NCBI GenBank assembly: GCA_017354895.1
Contig: CP071499.1
Location: 2,356,001-2,420,000, forward strand
Reading direction: 5' to 3'
Source of the DNA: Podospora comata
Lineage: Eukaryota; Ascomycota; Sordariomycetes; Sordariales; Podosporaceae
DNA: 64,000 nucleotides
A program made the translations under genes and the position numbers. Position 1 is the stretch's first letter, and the number at the start of each line of letters is the position of its first letter. Below the pieces are notes generated by a model. That model ran no database searches. It was given only the letters and a program-made list of their open reading frames with translations, and was not told where the DNA came from. Below are positions 1-11,102 of this stretch, one piece after another.

Positions 1-1
1 T

Positions 2-1330
2 AGTAGGGGCCAGGGGACGCCGAGTATTAGTACGACCATTAGCTTTGGGAGGTTCAAGAGAAGGCAGAGGGAGCCGAGTATACTTGGGACGGGGAGGAAG
101 GAGAGGAGGGTCAGGAGTGTTTCGCGGGGGAGCCAGGCGGGGAGGAATAGAGAGGTGCTTGGGAGGGAGGATGAGGGAGAGGTTTCGCCTGTTGATGGGG
201 GGAAGAGGAGGAGTACGAGGGGACGGTCGAGGGGGGTGGAGAGTGTGAATGGGTCGCCGGTTGCGGCTGGGTCGAGAAAGAGGAAGAGTTTGGAGAGCCA
301 TGAGGATGGGAGGGAGAAGAGGTTGGCGGTGGAGGGGGGCGATATGGAGATGGGGAGTGGAGATGAGCCGGATTTGGACTTTGATATTGATGCTGAGTTG
401 GAACCGAGAGTTGAGTCGCCTGCGAGGGAACAACAAGATGGGGATGTTCACCAGTCTATCGAACTTGACGAGCAGCCGCCGATTTCCTCGCCTCTGTCTA
501 CGCCACCCCGGGAGCTTTCCGCCCCACCACAGTTGAGCGAGGACAATGATCCGGATATGGCCCCTCCATTGTCGAGCAGCCCAGCCTCTGAGGCTGGTAG
601 CCCGGTCGCATGGCCTTCACTGGATGCGCTCGCGCAGAGAAAATACAACGCGCGAACTGTGCCGTCCAAGACCCCAGAGCTGGAAGACGACGGCATGGGA
701 TCGAATATCTCCTCCCCTCCCTCCCTCACACACTCGCCAAACTACCGTGCGAAATCCAAACCCCCAGTCGTCAAGAAAAAGGCTCCACCGCCACCCAAGA
801 GCTCAGCCGATCTCGCGTCTCTCCTTCCCCGAAGAAAGACCTCGAGCAAGAATAAGAACCGCAAGGGCTCCCACAGTGCCGATCCGTTCGATATCGACGA
901 CGGGGAAGCCTCAGAGGAGGAGGAAGCTCCGCCGCCCACGAGGAGGGCAGCCAAGAAGCCCCTTTCCAAGACTGCGTCAACAGCCAATAAGGGCAAGCAA
1001 AAAGAGTCTGCTGTGGCTGCTGATCCCAAGGGGAGGAAGAAGCGCGTTACCAGGACCTATGGCTCCAAGGCTCACAAACAGGAGAAGGAGAATGATGGTG
1101 ATGTTGACGGTGACCGAGAAGGCGATAGTATCGTTGTCGGTAGCGGCAGCAATGAGCCAGAGGAAGAGGAAGAGGAGGAGCTCCCAGATGCGGAGACGAC
1201 GGTGATGCTGAAGGAGAGATTGGGTGAGGAGCTGCAGAAGGCGGTGAAGAAGTTTAAGGAGGTGGACCAGTGGGAGCTGTCGTTTGAGGAGGTGGAGGGG
1301 AGCAGTAGTCCGATGAGGGATGCTCGTTGA
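2..1330 (+). CDS. C-terminal part of a disordered, charged nuclear protein (gene runs off the window start)
   Basis: One open frame enters at base 2 and stops at 1330 (TGA), so about 443 residues of the C-terminus are visible and the true start lies outside the window. The protein is low-complexity throughout: basic patches, proline/serine stretches, an acidic run of glutamates near residue 400 and a final helical, conserved-looking segment (KAVKKFKEVDQWELSFEEV). Near the left edge there is a short motif, RRQREPSILGT. Clusters of Lys/Arg (GRKKR, RRTK-like) suggest nuclear localisation and DNA or chromatin binding. The overall arrangement (PSILG-like motif, DLASLLPRRK, KPLSK block, FKEVDxWELxFEEV end) reminds me of the long C-terminal tail of fungal Scm3/HJURP-type centromere factors, but this is recall, not a search, and no catalytic domain is present. 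The downstream neighbour TIP41 is convergent. Confidence 0.6.
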   Translation, partial: SRGQGTPSISTTISFGRFKRRQREPSILGTGRKERRVRSVSRGSQAGRNREVLGREDEGEVSPVDGGKRRSTRGRSRGVESVNGSPVAAGSRKRKSLESHEDGREKRLAVEGGDMEMGSGDEPDLDFDIDAELEPRVESPAREQQDGDVHQSIELDEQPPISSPLSTPPRELSAPPQLSEDNDPDMAPPLSSSPASEAGSPVAWPSLDALAQRKYNARTVPSKTPELEDDGMGSNISSPPSLTHSPNYRAKSKPPVVKKKAPPPPKSSADLASLLPRRKTSSKNKNRKGSHSADPFDIDDGEASEEEEAPPPTRRAAKKPLSKTASTANKGKQKESAVAADPKGRKKRVTRTYGSKAHKQEKENDGDVDGDREGDSIVVGSGSNEPEEEEEEELPDAETTVMLKERLGEELQKAVKKFKEVDQWELSFEEVEGSSSPMRDAR

Positions 1331-1719
1331 TTTTTCATCATTTAAACGAGCGGTTGGAATGGGAAAGGCAAAACTGTTGGGTTTGTGCTGGGATGAAATG
1401 GGATGGGACGATTTGATACCTTTGTTTTTGCACTACATAGCTGGATGAACACGGGATGGGGGGGACGGGAATAGCGGTTGCTTGACTACAACTCGGGTAC
1501 TTATGGGGGTTTATTAGTCGTTAATATCACTACTTTGCCTCGACGACCGCATTAGCTTGGAGTTTTTCTTCGGGGGTTACATACCAGATTAGCTGCACAT
1601 AGCTGGATACACAAATTATACACATCACCCAACTTGCTACCTCTCAAGTGAGCAAGATATGTGCCAGGCAAATATTCATTCATAAATCATTTCTCAATTG
1701 GCATCTTTCCCCCCTTCCA
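1331..1719. other. Convergent intergenic spacer
   Basis: About 390 bases between the stop of the first gene and the stop of TIP41, which point toward each other. It should hold both 3' UTRs. I see no coding pattern or repeat; T-rich stretches around 1500-1620 could serve the polyadenylation of either transcript. Confidence 0.5.
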
Positions 1720-2721
1720 TTACCTACCTTCCTGTGTCTGCCCCGTCTCCCCCTCGAGACAAACACTCTCAACCTCATGCTCCACCACGGGGAGCAAATG
1801 CGCAATCTGGTTTGCATCCCTGAACGCAATGGTGATTTGATCAGGCATCAGACCCTCCATGTATAATTTCTATCTTCCGTCAGCAAAACCCCCTTGTCAT
1901 TCCCACCAGATCAGCAAACTCACCTTCTTCACCTCCCCAAACTCCCCCTCCCGAGCCGTATACTCCCTGACAACCCTCTCCTCCCCAAAATCAACATAAA
2001 CCCTCGTATCCCTCACCCTAACCAAAACATTATCCAACCTCAGAAAAAACCTGCAGAGCACCAACATCCTCTGCTCCATCACCCTGACTTTAACAGTCAA
2101 GACGCTGACCCCGTTATCATCCAGCTCGCTCTCGTAGAGCACAACCTCATCGGCGAACAATATCGGGTCTCGTCTCTGTAACAGCTCGACTGGTATCCTC
2201 GCCTTGTCATCCCTTTGCAACTTTTGTCCTCCCAAACCGGGGGTTTCGGTTCCGCGGTAGGAGGTGGTGTAACTCCAATCGAAGGGCTTGACCACCTCTT
2301 TGATTCCAGCAGAGGTTTTCTCTCGTGTGGCTGACCAGGCGGTGGCGTAGTGGACTTTGAGGAGGCCGGTGGAGCCGGTTTTGTCTACTAGGTCCAGGGC
2401 TGGTTCGGGGGTGAAGGTGAGGGTGTAGGCGGTGGGGGTGTGGTGGAGGGTGAGGTGGTTGTCGCCGAAGATCATTTCGGGGATGGGGATGCCGAGACGG
2501 GACTGGAGGAGGTCGATGGGGGTGGATTTGAGGATGGGGGCTTTGAGTGTTGTGATGGTGAAGGGGGGGTGGGTGAAGGTGCGGGGTGGGGGTTGGACTG
2601 GGGAGGGGGGGCGGGGGATGCTGGAGGGGGGAGGGAGGAAGCTGGTTGATGGGAAGGTGGTTGGTGTTGTTGAGGGGTGAGTGGTGGTAGAGGAGGAGGA
2701 TGGTGGTGGTGGGGGGTCCAT
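1720..2721 (-). CDS. TIP41: TIP41-family regulator of PP2A-type phosphatases
   Basis: Two exons, 2721-1924 and 1869-1720, joined in phase 0 across a 54-base intron, give 315 residues. Family hallmarks are all present: PEMIFGDN (about residue 85), FDWSYTTSYRGT, DPILFADEVVLYESELDDNG, VKVRVM and RFFLRLDNVLVRVRDTR, then the second exon supplies the conserved end with the DANQIAHLLPVV motif. TIP41 binds type 2A phosphatase catalytic subunits together with Tap42 and opposes or tunes TOR signalling in the cytoplasm. The ATG at 2721 was chosen because it opens the Pro/Ser-rich N-terminus typical of fungal members; the frame stays open to 3000 but that stretch has no family similarity. It is transcribed divergently from the Aurora kinase gene. 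Confidence 0.93.
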
Positions 2722-3589
2722 TGTTGGGTATCCGGAGGGGTTGAGGTAGAAGCGGTTTCGGTGGTTGGAGTCGGGGGTGTTTGTTTGTTTCGTGGGTTTG
2801 AGTTGTAATTCGAAGTTCGTCTTGAGGTGATCGGGCTTGTGGTCGAAAGGGCAAAATATGTAGTTTGGAGAGGTGAGGCTGTAGCTTTGGAGTTGCAGAT
2901 GCAGTTCAGGAACCCAAAGTCTTGGTGGGGCAGTTATCCGCGGGGCAGAGCCGTTGCAGATTGCGGAGAAAGTCAATGCCGCTCCCAAAACGATTGTCAC
3001 CTGTTAGCTACCTAGTTAAAGTAGTTCACTTCAAAATAGTTTCAAAGTAGCCGATTTTCATATTGAAGATACTCATTTTCAGGGAGGGTATTCGTGCATG
3101 GTCTGTTCTCTGCGACACACCCACTCATACTTTAAGTGATAAATCCGAGATGCTCTAGATATCCTGCGGACAGGCGACTTCCAAGGCATCTCGATCTCAA
3201 TGGAGCCAGGTTCCAAAAGAAACCGGGCTCCTGCCATTGAAACCAAGCCGAAGCGCCGTCCTCCCTGCCAACCTCAAACCAGGTTAGGGTTATTGGTGTG
3301 CTGGCCCAACCCATGAAGTGGGGCGGCTGTCAAGACCCGGTTGCCTAGCAACCCGCTGCGCCCAAACTGCCCAAATTGACCCCCATTAAAGCTGGCCCCG
3401 ACATCCTGGATCTCTGTCCATGCGACAACCGGCCGGACACGCAACAGACTGCGACTGCGACTGCGACCACATACCTACACCTCCACGCCTGGTGTTGGTA
3501 TCTTTTGCTCTTCTTCTCTTCCTCTCCGCTACACATTTTGTTTTTCTCTTCTTGGTCTCTGTTGACATTGACTGTCACACATTGCAAAA
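2722..3589. other. Shared divergent promoter of TIP41 and Aurora kinase
   Basis: About 870 bases between two ATGs facing away from each other. The Aurora side has a strong pyrimidine tract (about 3505-3570) just before the start, typical of a fungal transcription start region. An ATG at 3420 would open a reading frame that overlaps the Aurora start in another frame if the transcript began upstream of it. A telomere-repeat-like box lies at 3292-3304. Confidence 0.5.
3292..3304 (+). promoter_or_regulatory. Telomere-repeat-like promoter box (GGTTAGGGTTATT)
   Basis: GGTTAGGGTT matches the TTAGGG-type box bound by Tbf1/Teb1-like Myb factors in fungal promoters. It lies about 290 bases before the Aurora ATG and about 570 before the TIP41 ATG. 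Similar boxes occur upstream of PrpF and mL67 in this window. Binding is inferred from the motif only. Confidence 0.35.
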
Positions 3590-5027
3590 ATGGCCTCGAG
3601 AACATTGGAGTCCCGCTTCGAGCGGATGTCTGTCAAGGACGAAAACGACCCGTTTGAGACCATTGGGACGACAACGACATCGACATATCAGAAGGCAAAG
3701 GTGCGCTTGACATGGACATGATGTTTGTGGCATCAATTCTAACAAAACATAGACCGTCACCGCCTCCTCTGCCTCACAACTCTCCCATAGCAGCAGCCGG
3801 CCCAACCTCTTCAAAGTCGCCCTCCAGCCCCAAAACGCCAACACGGTAACAGCCACCGTCACTCTCCCCTCCCAGGCCGCCCAGCGCAAGCAACCCACGA
3901 CCAGCGCTTCCACCGCCATTCCCCACAAGCAGCGGGAAAAGGACACCACCACCACCAACAACAACAACAACAACAACAACAACAACGAAATCCCCTCCCC
4001 AACCAAACACAAATCCACCACCTCTCTATCCTCCCGCCAGTCAGACGAACTCGTCCTCACCAACGACGGCCGCTCCTCCTCGTCTTCCACCTCCTACGTC
4101 GACGCCCCTCTAATACCAAAACAATTTCACCTCGGCATGTTTGAAATCGGCCGTCCCCTCGGAAAAGGCAAATTCGGCCGCGTCTACCTCGCCCGCGAGA
4201 GAACATCCTCCTTCATCTGCGCTCTGAAGGTTCTCTACAAATCCGAACTGCAACACGGCACCGGCGTGGAAAAACAAGTCCGCCGCGAAATCGAGATCCA
4301 GTCCAACCTCCGACACCCAAACATCCTCAAGCTCTACGGCCATTTTCACGACAGCAAGCGAATTTTTTTGATATTGGAATTCGCCGGCAAGGGCGAGCTG
4401 TACAAGCACCTACAGAAGGAAAGTCGGTTCCCCGAGTGGAAAGCGGCGCAGTATATCGCGCAAATGGCGTCTGCGCTGAGGTATCTGCACAGGAAGCATG
4501 TGATTCATAGGGATATCAAACCCGAGAACATCCTGATGGGCATTCACGGGGAGATTAAGATTTCTGACTTTGGGTGGTCAGTGCACGCGCCGAATAATAG
4601 GCGGAAGACGCTTTGCGGGACGTTGGATTATTTACCGCCCGAGATGATCAAGTCGGGCAGTAAGGATAATTGGTATAATGAAAAGGTGGATTTGTGGAGT
4701 TTGGGGGTGTTGACGTATGAGTTTTTGGTGGGTGAGGCGCCGTTTGAGGACACGCCGATTATGACGCAGAAGAGGATCGCGAGGGCGGATATGACGATTC
4801 CTGAGTGGGTTAGTAAGGAGGCGAGGGATCTGATTAAGAAGGTGAGTTTTTTTGCTCTCTCATGTTTTGAGTATGGGAGACTGACAGATGTAATGTAGCT
4901 GCTCGTGCTGGATCCGGAAAAGCGGTTGCCGTTGGAGGAGGTGCAGAATCATCCTTGGATTATCAAGCATTGCGTCAAGGGGGAGAGGGCGTCCAATCGG
5001 GAGAAGTTGAGTTTTGGGAAGTCTTGA
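3590..5027 (+). CDS. IPL1: Aurora kinase (Ipl1/Ark1 type)
   Basis: Three exons, 3590-3700, 3753-4841 and 4899-5027, give 442 residues. The first 165 residues are a Ser/Thr-rich, non-conserved tail with an asparagine run encoded by an AAC tract at about 3957-3986. The kinase domain follows: glycine loop GKGKFGRV, the ALKVL lysine, catalytic loop [15 protein letters not shown] and the Aurora-specific activation segment [16 protein letters not shown] with the threonine that is autophosphorylated in the family. The last exon completes the C-lobe ([12 protein letters not shown], then HPWI). Aurora is the catalytic subunit of the chromosomal passenger complex and corrects kinetochore attachments and drives condensation and cytokinesis. 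Most fungi have one Aurora gene, so this is likely the only copy. ATG 3590 has a good context (CAAAAATGGC) and splices in frame. Confidence 0.96.
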
Positions 5028-5309
5028 TCGTTCACAGACTTGGGGTTGGGGTGTGTCAAAGTTGTTGGTTAGTTTATTTCAAAAGTGATGGGGTATTTTA
5101 CGTGACATGATGGTCAAAGTACAAGTATATGGGCGTTGAGGATTAGGGGGGAGGGGGGAGGAGGGACGTCAAACGGGAAAGGGAAGGGTGGTTTTGTCCT
5201 CTTGATTCACTGGTTAAACAATTGCATAGCGTAGCGGGGAGTTGTGTGTTTAATTCTAATCCTTTTTTTTTATTTAATTACAATTTCTTTTCTACATTTA
5301 CGAGATGTT

Positions 5310-6203
5310 TTACCTGTAGATTTCTTCAAACGGTCTCTTGTCGTTGAAACAAGAGTCCCAGACTTGGTTGACGACTTTGGTGGCTTGGACGTCGTCTTTA
5401 CACGTTGGTCTGTTCATGACGGATTGGATGGCTCGCATCCGGACGCAGTTTTGGAATTGTTGGGTGAGGGTCCAGTTTCCTCGGGTTATGGTTTCTCGCG
5501 TCCAGCGGCATTCACCGCTGAGCATGGAGGCTCTGATCTGTTTTTTTAGTGTGTCAGTGTCAGTAAGTACCCGAGAGAAGAAGGGGGCAAAACAGCGGGG
5601 GAGACGAACCTCTGTACAAGCCGCGTGCTTCAAATCCATACCCCCCATCCAATCCACCTTCCACCTGAGATGATCCCACGCATGCACCATCTCATGCGCC
5701 AGTGTGTCCTCCAGATGACTCCTGTCTCTGAACTCATTTGCGCACAGGAGGATTCCGTGATCTGGGCTGAAACCTCCCGTCTGACGGACCACGGTGCCAT
5801 CTTCGGCTATTCTCCCCGGACAGCGACGGCAGACGACGTTGTGAGGGCCGAGGTCGCCGTTGAGGGCGGCGGCTTTTTCGCGGAGGTAGCGGACGACGGG
5901 GGAGTGCTGGAAGAGCCAGTCGCGGTCTGTTTCGCAGCGGGCGCAGTCGCGGGCTTCGTTGGCTTTGTAGCGGTCTTCGCGGTAGTGCTCGATGCCTTCG
6001 CGGGTGACGCGGCCGGTAAGGATGCGGAAGTAGTTGAAGTACCAGGCTAGGGAGGGGTCGTAGCCTGTGCGTTTGGGGTCGTTGGTGAGGTAGCCGGGGG
6101 GTTGTTGTGGTTGTGATGGGGGGGTGGATGAGGCGGCTGGGTCTGGGGATGTGGTGGTGGTGGTGGCGGGTGGTGATGGTTGTGGTGGTGGTTGGGAGGA
6201 CAT
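5310..6203 (-). CDS. ATP23: ATP23, inner-membrane metalloprotease and ATP synthase assembly factor
   Basis: Two exons, 6203-5610 and 5537-5310, give 273 residues. The zinc-protease motif [11 protein letters not shown] (HExxH) is clear, preceded by the conserved cysteine-rich region (CARCETD, CRRCPGR) and [14 protein letters not shown], and followed by C-terminal conserved segments with [18 protein letters not shown]. The N-terminus is a Pro/Ser/Thr-rich stretch. ATP23 acts on the intermembrane-space side of mitochondria, processes the Atp6 precursor and chaperones its assembly into F1Fo ATP synthase. The intron (5538-5609, 72 bases) is a multiple of three and contains no stop, so an unspliced message would encode an insertion of 24 residues after CTE; the GT..AG ends and the restored [13 protein letters not shown] match the family when it is removed. 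Upstream in-frame codons reach 6368 but look non-coding. Confidence 0.94.
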   Translation of the reverse strand: MSSQPPPQPSPPATTTTTSPDPAASSTPPSQPQQPPGYLTNDPKRTGYDPSLAWYFNYFRILTGRVTREGIEHYREDRYKANEARDCARCETDRDWLFQHSPVVRYLREKAAALNGDLGPHNVVCRRCPGRIAEDGTVVRQTGGFSPDHGILLCANEFRDRSHLEDTLAHEMVHAWDHLRWKVDWMGGMDLKHAACTEVRLPRCFAPFFSRVLTDTDTLKKQIRASMLSGECRWTRETITRGNWTLTQQFQNCVRMRAIQSVMNRPTCKDDVQATKVVNQVWDSCFNDKRPFEEIYR

Positions 6204-6892
6204 GATGAATTGGGGAATTGGATTTGTGACGCTGAATAGGTCCAATTGGAATTTCGGTGTGTTGGCGCGTAGAAAAAGGCGAGATATCTTGAAATGTGAT
6301 CTCGATATCACAAGCTGTTCGAAATGGAAATGCGCCCCTAGTTCTTTGCCCAGGAACTGAGCTGCCAAGGCCTGTTGAGCTGGAGAACCTTGTTCGCTGC
6401 TTTCAGTTTCGAGCAGGCGGTGAGACAGAGGGGCAGAATAATTGCTCGGTAACTTTCAAAGGGCGCGGTCAAAAGGCGTCGGTGTGTGGAGTCACCGCCC
6501 GGGCTGCCCCTCCTCCCGACATCGGACCAATCATCCAGCACCAAACAAACATTTTGACTCTCGAGGATTGCCCAAGCAAAGAAGAGGGAAGGGGAAAAAG
6601 GGGTCTCCACTTGGTGTCTGGGATTCCATGCAACCACGGTTGAGCTGCATCTGCCCAGGCGTCCAAAATACGACGGCAACACGCAACGCTCTAGGAAAGG
6701 AAAGCTGATCTCTGTTGCCGAGTATAAGTGGTCTTTTTTTTTTTTTTTCCCTTTATAAAGATAATGGAGGCCGATTCCGAGTCGTGTAAGGACAGCCCTT
6801 CTTGAGTTTTCATACTCTCATGCCTCATCTCACCTCTCCACTCTTAGTTCATACCCACTGACTTGTTACCGTTGTCTTATAAACATCCAGTC
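6204..6892. other. Divergent promoter region of ATP23 and PRO1
   Basis: About 690 bases between the two start codons. It holds a CCAAT box (GGACCAATCATC near 6526), a run of T at about 6735-6747 and a pyrimidine-rich leader just before PRO1. No open frame here resembles a gene. Confidence 0.45.
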
Positions 6893-8567
6893 ATGAGGGG
6901 TCCTCGTCCACTTGGCGTCGTGATCAAGCTGGGTGAGTGTGTCCGTCTGAGCCAATTATTGGATGTGAATCCTCTGACTAACACCAAACCCTCAACACCA
7001 GGAACCAGCTCCATCGTCGACGAGAAGAGCCATGAACCCTTGCTCTCCATCTTGACGTTGATCGTCGAGACAGCAGTCAAACTCAGAAAAGATGGCCACA
7101 GAGTCATTATTGTGTCTTCAGGAGCCATCGGTGTTGGTCTCCGGAGAATGGACGTAGAAAAGAGACCAAAGCATCTTTCCAAACTACAGGTTTGTCTTGA
7201 CTCATCCCCTCTCACAAGAAGGACCCGAGGCTGACATGCCTGTAATATAGGCTCTGGCAGCCATTGGCCAATGCAGGCTCATGAGCCTGTGGGACAGCCT
7301 GTTCAACCACCTCAGACAGCCCATCGCCCAGATTCTTCTTACAAGGAATGATATCGCTGATGTGAGTTACCTTGCTGGTTATCCCCCCCTTGTGTAACAT
7401 ACCACTTACACCCTCCCCTTTTAGCGATCACGCTACCTCAACGCCCAAAGAACAATCAACGAGCTCCTCGACATGGGCGTCATCCCCATCGTTAACGAAA
7501 ACGACACCCTCGCCGTCTCCGAGATCAAATTCGGTGACAACGACACCCTCTCCGCCGTCACAGCCGCCATGGTCCACGCCGATTTGTTGTTCCTCATGAC
7601 AGACGTCGACTGCCTCTACGACAAGAACCCCCGGACGAACCCAGACGCCCAACCAATCGAAGTAGTAGAGGACATCTCCTCCCTCGTAGCAGACGTCTCA
7701 ACGGCCGGCTCCTCCCTCGGGACGGGGGGAATGTCCACCAAAATCGTCGCTGCCAGACTGGCCACCTCGGCGGGGGTGACAACAGTCATTACCAAATCAT
7801 CCAACCCGGGGAACATTGTCAACATTGTCAAATACATCCAGTCCTCCCGGTCCCCCGGCTCTCCGTCCAAATCCGGCTCCGACTCGGAGGAGGGCGACAC
7901 TCCAGAAATCATGTCCTCCTCCACCTCCTCCCTCAAGAAACCAGCCATCCCCCTCCACACCCGCTTCCTTCCCTCCCCTCACCCAGTCAGGGATCGCTAC
8001 TTCTGGATCCTGCACGGTTTACGCCCCCACGGCACGTTGTTCATCGACACGGGCTGCTACAAGGCCCTTTTGAACAAAGCCGGTCTTTTACCCGTCGGAG
8101 TTGTCGAAGTGGAGGGGACTTTCCACCAGCAGGAAGCGGTCCGGATCTGTGTCGTGGATAAGAAACACCCTGGGCAGCAACCGCAGGAGGTGGGGAGGTG
8201 TCTGACGAATTATTCGAGCGCGGAGGTGAGCAGGATCAAGGGGAAGCACACGAGTGAGATTCCGGGGTTGTTGGGGTACATGGACAGCGAGTATGTCGCG
8301 CAGAGGGAGAGCATCAGTTTTTTCAGCGGGTTTCACGGCGGGGGGGTGAGCAGGCCGGTTACGCCGGTGGGGAGCGGGGTTAACCTGGCGGGGATGGTGA
8401 CGCCCAAGAGGAGGGGGGCGGGGACGCCGGCGCAGGAGGAGAGGAGGTTGGAGGCGGAGGATAAGGAGTTGGAGGAGGAGGGGTTGGTCATGAGGGGGAA
8501 GAAGGAGGAGGGGCAGCAGGTTAGGTTTGTGGAGGAGGTCAAAATTGTGGGCGAGGAGGGTAAGTAG
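6893..8567 (+). CDS. PRO1: Glutamate 5-kinase with PUA domain
   Basis: Four exons, 6893-6932, 7002-7189, 7251-7361 and 7425-8567, give 493 residues. The N-terminal amino-acid kinase domain shows [20 protein letters not shown], the NENDTL motif and [10 protein letters not shown]; residues about 95-280 include [11 protein letters not shown] and GTGGMSTKI. The PUA domain follows ([34 protein letters not shown]). The enzyme phosphorylates glutamate to gamma-glutamyl phosphate, the first and feedback-controlled step of proline synthesis in the cytosol. Between kinase and PUA there is a Ser/Pro-rich insert, and past the PUA domain a tail of about 80 residues rich in Gly, Arg, Glu and Lys extends beyond the usual family end. 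ATG 6893 splices to the conserved GTSS segment in frame. Confidence 0.95.
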
Positions 8568-8842
8568 ATGATGGGCAATATTCCGTTTTTGCTTTTGATA
8601 TCTTGGCCTTGTTCGTTGGGTTGTGAAAAGCGGATGGATATAGACAAGACAAAGATAGAAGCATCACACACACACACGATTCGGCAACGAAGAAGAGGCT
8701 GGTGTCCCTTTTATGCAGATTCGCATATATGCCAAAGACGCAAACATGATTTAGTAACAAACGCCAAGACGCCCCCTATTTTATTTACCATACATGTTCC
8801 CACTCCCCCACGGGTATCATCTCTCTCTCTCTCCCCCCAAAC

Positions 8843-9455
8843 CTAACCAGCAAAAAGCGTATCCTCATCCCTCAAATACTCGCCGCAATCCGCCTGCCTA
8901 AAGCACACCACCCCCGTCGGGTCCAACCTCCTCGCCTCGGTCGTGCTCCGCGCCGTGACGCCAAACCCGAGCGGGATATCCGCCATGCTGTACACCACGC
9001 ACCCCTGATGCTCAGGGCAGTCCTCGCTCCACCTCCCGACGTGGGCCTTGACGACGTTTGATCCGTAAAGGAAGGGTTGGGCACCGTTCTCCTTGATCCA
9101 GATCTTGTGACGGGCGCCCTGGGAAAGGATGGGGAGGGCGGTGATGTGGAGGCGGAATTTACCCGTCTTTGTGAGCTTTCCCAGGCAGGTGCCGAGGGAG
9201 AGGAGGGCGTCGCGGGAGATGGAGGTGGCGAGGTTGGCGATGGAGAGCTTGACGTAGTAGACGCGGGAGTGGTTGAGCCGGAAGACGTAGCGGTCGCCGT
9301 CTTCGAGGGGGGCGATGAGGGATTTTAGGTCGGACATGTAGTTTGCCAGCTATCAATCACAGTCCATGTCAGTGAATTGTCCCGGGAGGATGATGGGGAA
9401 GGGAAAGTACCTTGTCGAGGACCGTCTTCATTTCTTCGTCTGTTAGGGCGCGCAT
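8843..9455 (-). CDS. NIP7: NIP7, 60S ribosomal subunit biogenesis factor
   Basis: Two exons, 9455-9411 (15 codons, MRALTDEEMKTVLDK) and 9349-8843, give 183 residues, the normal length for eukaryotic Nip7. Recognisable segments are YVFRLNHSRVYYV near residue 50, a central GTCLGKLTKTGKFRLHITAL and the C-terminal PUA domain with GSNVVKAHVGR and MADIPLGFGVTA. Nip7 acts in the nucleolus with pre-60S particles and is needed for 27S pre-rRNA processing. It is convergent with PRO1, with 275 bases between stops. Confidence 0.96.
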
Positions 9456-10187
9456 TTTGGCGGTGGGTGTATTATTTAATTAAGAAGGTGTCGCTGAGTT
9501 GATGAGATGTTGGGGGAGGTGCGACAGGCGCTGGAAACGGGAATTGGTTTGTTTGGGGGGGGTGATGCGTTTTCCTAGTGTTGATGATGGATGGCTGCTG
9601 CTTATCGCAAAGCTTCAACTGAAAAAAAATCAGGAGCCAGAGGATGCCAATCGCCTGCGTGGGGTCCACAGTGTGGGGGGAGACCCGCTTTTAGCCGCTG
9701 CGCTGGGCAGAGGAGGCTTGGCGTTAACCTCACTTCGTCATTTTGCTGGTGATTTGTTGATGATTCACTTTGAATGGCGACAGAAGAGAGGTGAGTGGCA
9801 GATAAAAGGATTTTGGATCGTTAAGACCCCCGTGGTTAGCCTCCATCTTAATCCACGGTTGTTTCCAGGGTAAATCATCATGATCCTCGAGGAAAGCACG
9901 TCGATATATTGACTTGGGCGGTTGGTGGCATAGACTTCATTTTGGCAGGACTCATGGCAGGCATCAAGAATGATCATCACTAATCCCATAACATTTCAAA
10001 TCATCACAGAAAACTGATGCACGATATTATTCATTGGGCAACCACCCAATGTATTTCTGCCGACTACCTAACTCGAGTTATTCAGGCACAACTCTATCAA
10101 CTCCCGCTCGAAATAGCACCACGCAAATATGCTATCTACTATCACTGAGAGATACCCCTAACTGATGACCATGATTTTCATGACTGC
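9456..10187. other. Intergenic spacer between NIP7 and the GPI-protein gene
   Basis: About 730 bases holding the NIP7 promoter and the 3' UTR of the next gene. Small open frames here are not conserved-looking; I see no repeat or RNA gene. Confidence 0.4.
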
Positions 10188-11102
10188 TTAGAGAGCATAG
10201 CCCAGCACAGCAACGACCATGACAATGCAGTACCAAACCTGAGCACCACGGCCGCCACCATTGGTGGCAGAGCCGGACGAGGGGTAGACCGAAGTCGAGG
10301 GGACAGAGTAGGTGAAGGTGCTGTTCCCGTTACCGTGTCCAAGAGAGGGGAGAATGGTGCCAAGTGTGCCCGCAGTGCCGCTGACTGTGACAGTGGCGAC
10401 AGTGACGGTTGTGCTCACATAGACAGTCGAGTTGGCCGACAGAGACACGGTGTCAGTCAGAGTCTTGGTGGCAGTGTTGGTGCTCGAGATTGTGTTGACA
10501 GTGCTGGGCTGCTCGGGAATGGAGGAAATGGAGCCGATAAACGGAAGGTAACCATGATCAGAGGTTGTGGTGGTCTCGACGTCAGTGCTCGGAGAGTCCA
10601 TGGCGGTCTCGGTGATTGTGCCGGTGGAAGTGACAGTCTCTGTGACGGTGCCGACCATGTTATCGCCACTGGACAGAGAGCCAGACAAGGGAGGGCCGGC
10701 GGTCTGCATGGGGTCATCGCTGTTGAGGGTAGTGACGGTCACAGTGACGGTGACGGACCCGCCAGTGCAGCTCGACTCGGTGGAGCTGAAAGGAGAAGAT
10801 GGTCAACATTTTGATAAATTTATGGCCACAAAAAGCAATGGCTGCGACCTACGAGATTGCAGTGACTACGGGAACACTGATGGAAGAGGTAGTGCAGAGA
10901 GTGCCGGCCTGGACCTCATCCCCGCGGGCGACGATGCCATTGCTACCGGCGACTGCGACTGATGTTAGCTATCGAAGGTCGAAGAAAAGATTCAATTTTA
11001 AGGCCATCACTTACCAACAGGGACAGCACAGAGAGCCAAACCGATCATCGACTTGAGGATGGAGGCACGGTGGCTGATGGTCTTGCGGGTGGTGAAAATC
11101 AT
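10188..11102 (-). CDS. Secreted GPI-anchored Ser/Thr-rich surface protein
   Basis: Three exons, 11102-11015, 10958-10853 and 10785-10188, give 263 residues. The N-terminus carries basic residues and then a hydrophobic signal core (SMIGLALCAVPVVAVAG). Two cysteines follow (LCTTSS and SSCTGG), then a long Thr/Ser/Val-rich region with repeated TVT(E/V)TVT units, expected to be heavily O-mannosylated. The C-terminus has small residues (SSGSATNGG) followed by the hydrophobic tail VWYCIVMVVAVLGYAL and the stop, the pattern of a GPI attachment signal. The likely place is plasma membrane or cell wall. I do not recognise a catalytic domain; structural or adhesion-like roles are possible but not shown. 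Splice frames are consistent across both introns. Confidence 0.8.

Noticed and set aside
2207-2854. Pro/His-rich 215-codon minus-strand frame
   Set aside because: A shadow frame of the TIP41 exon, which has clear family motifs in its own frame.
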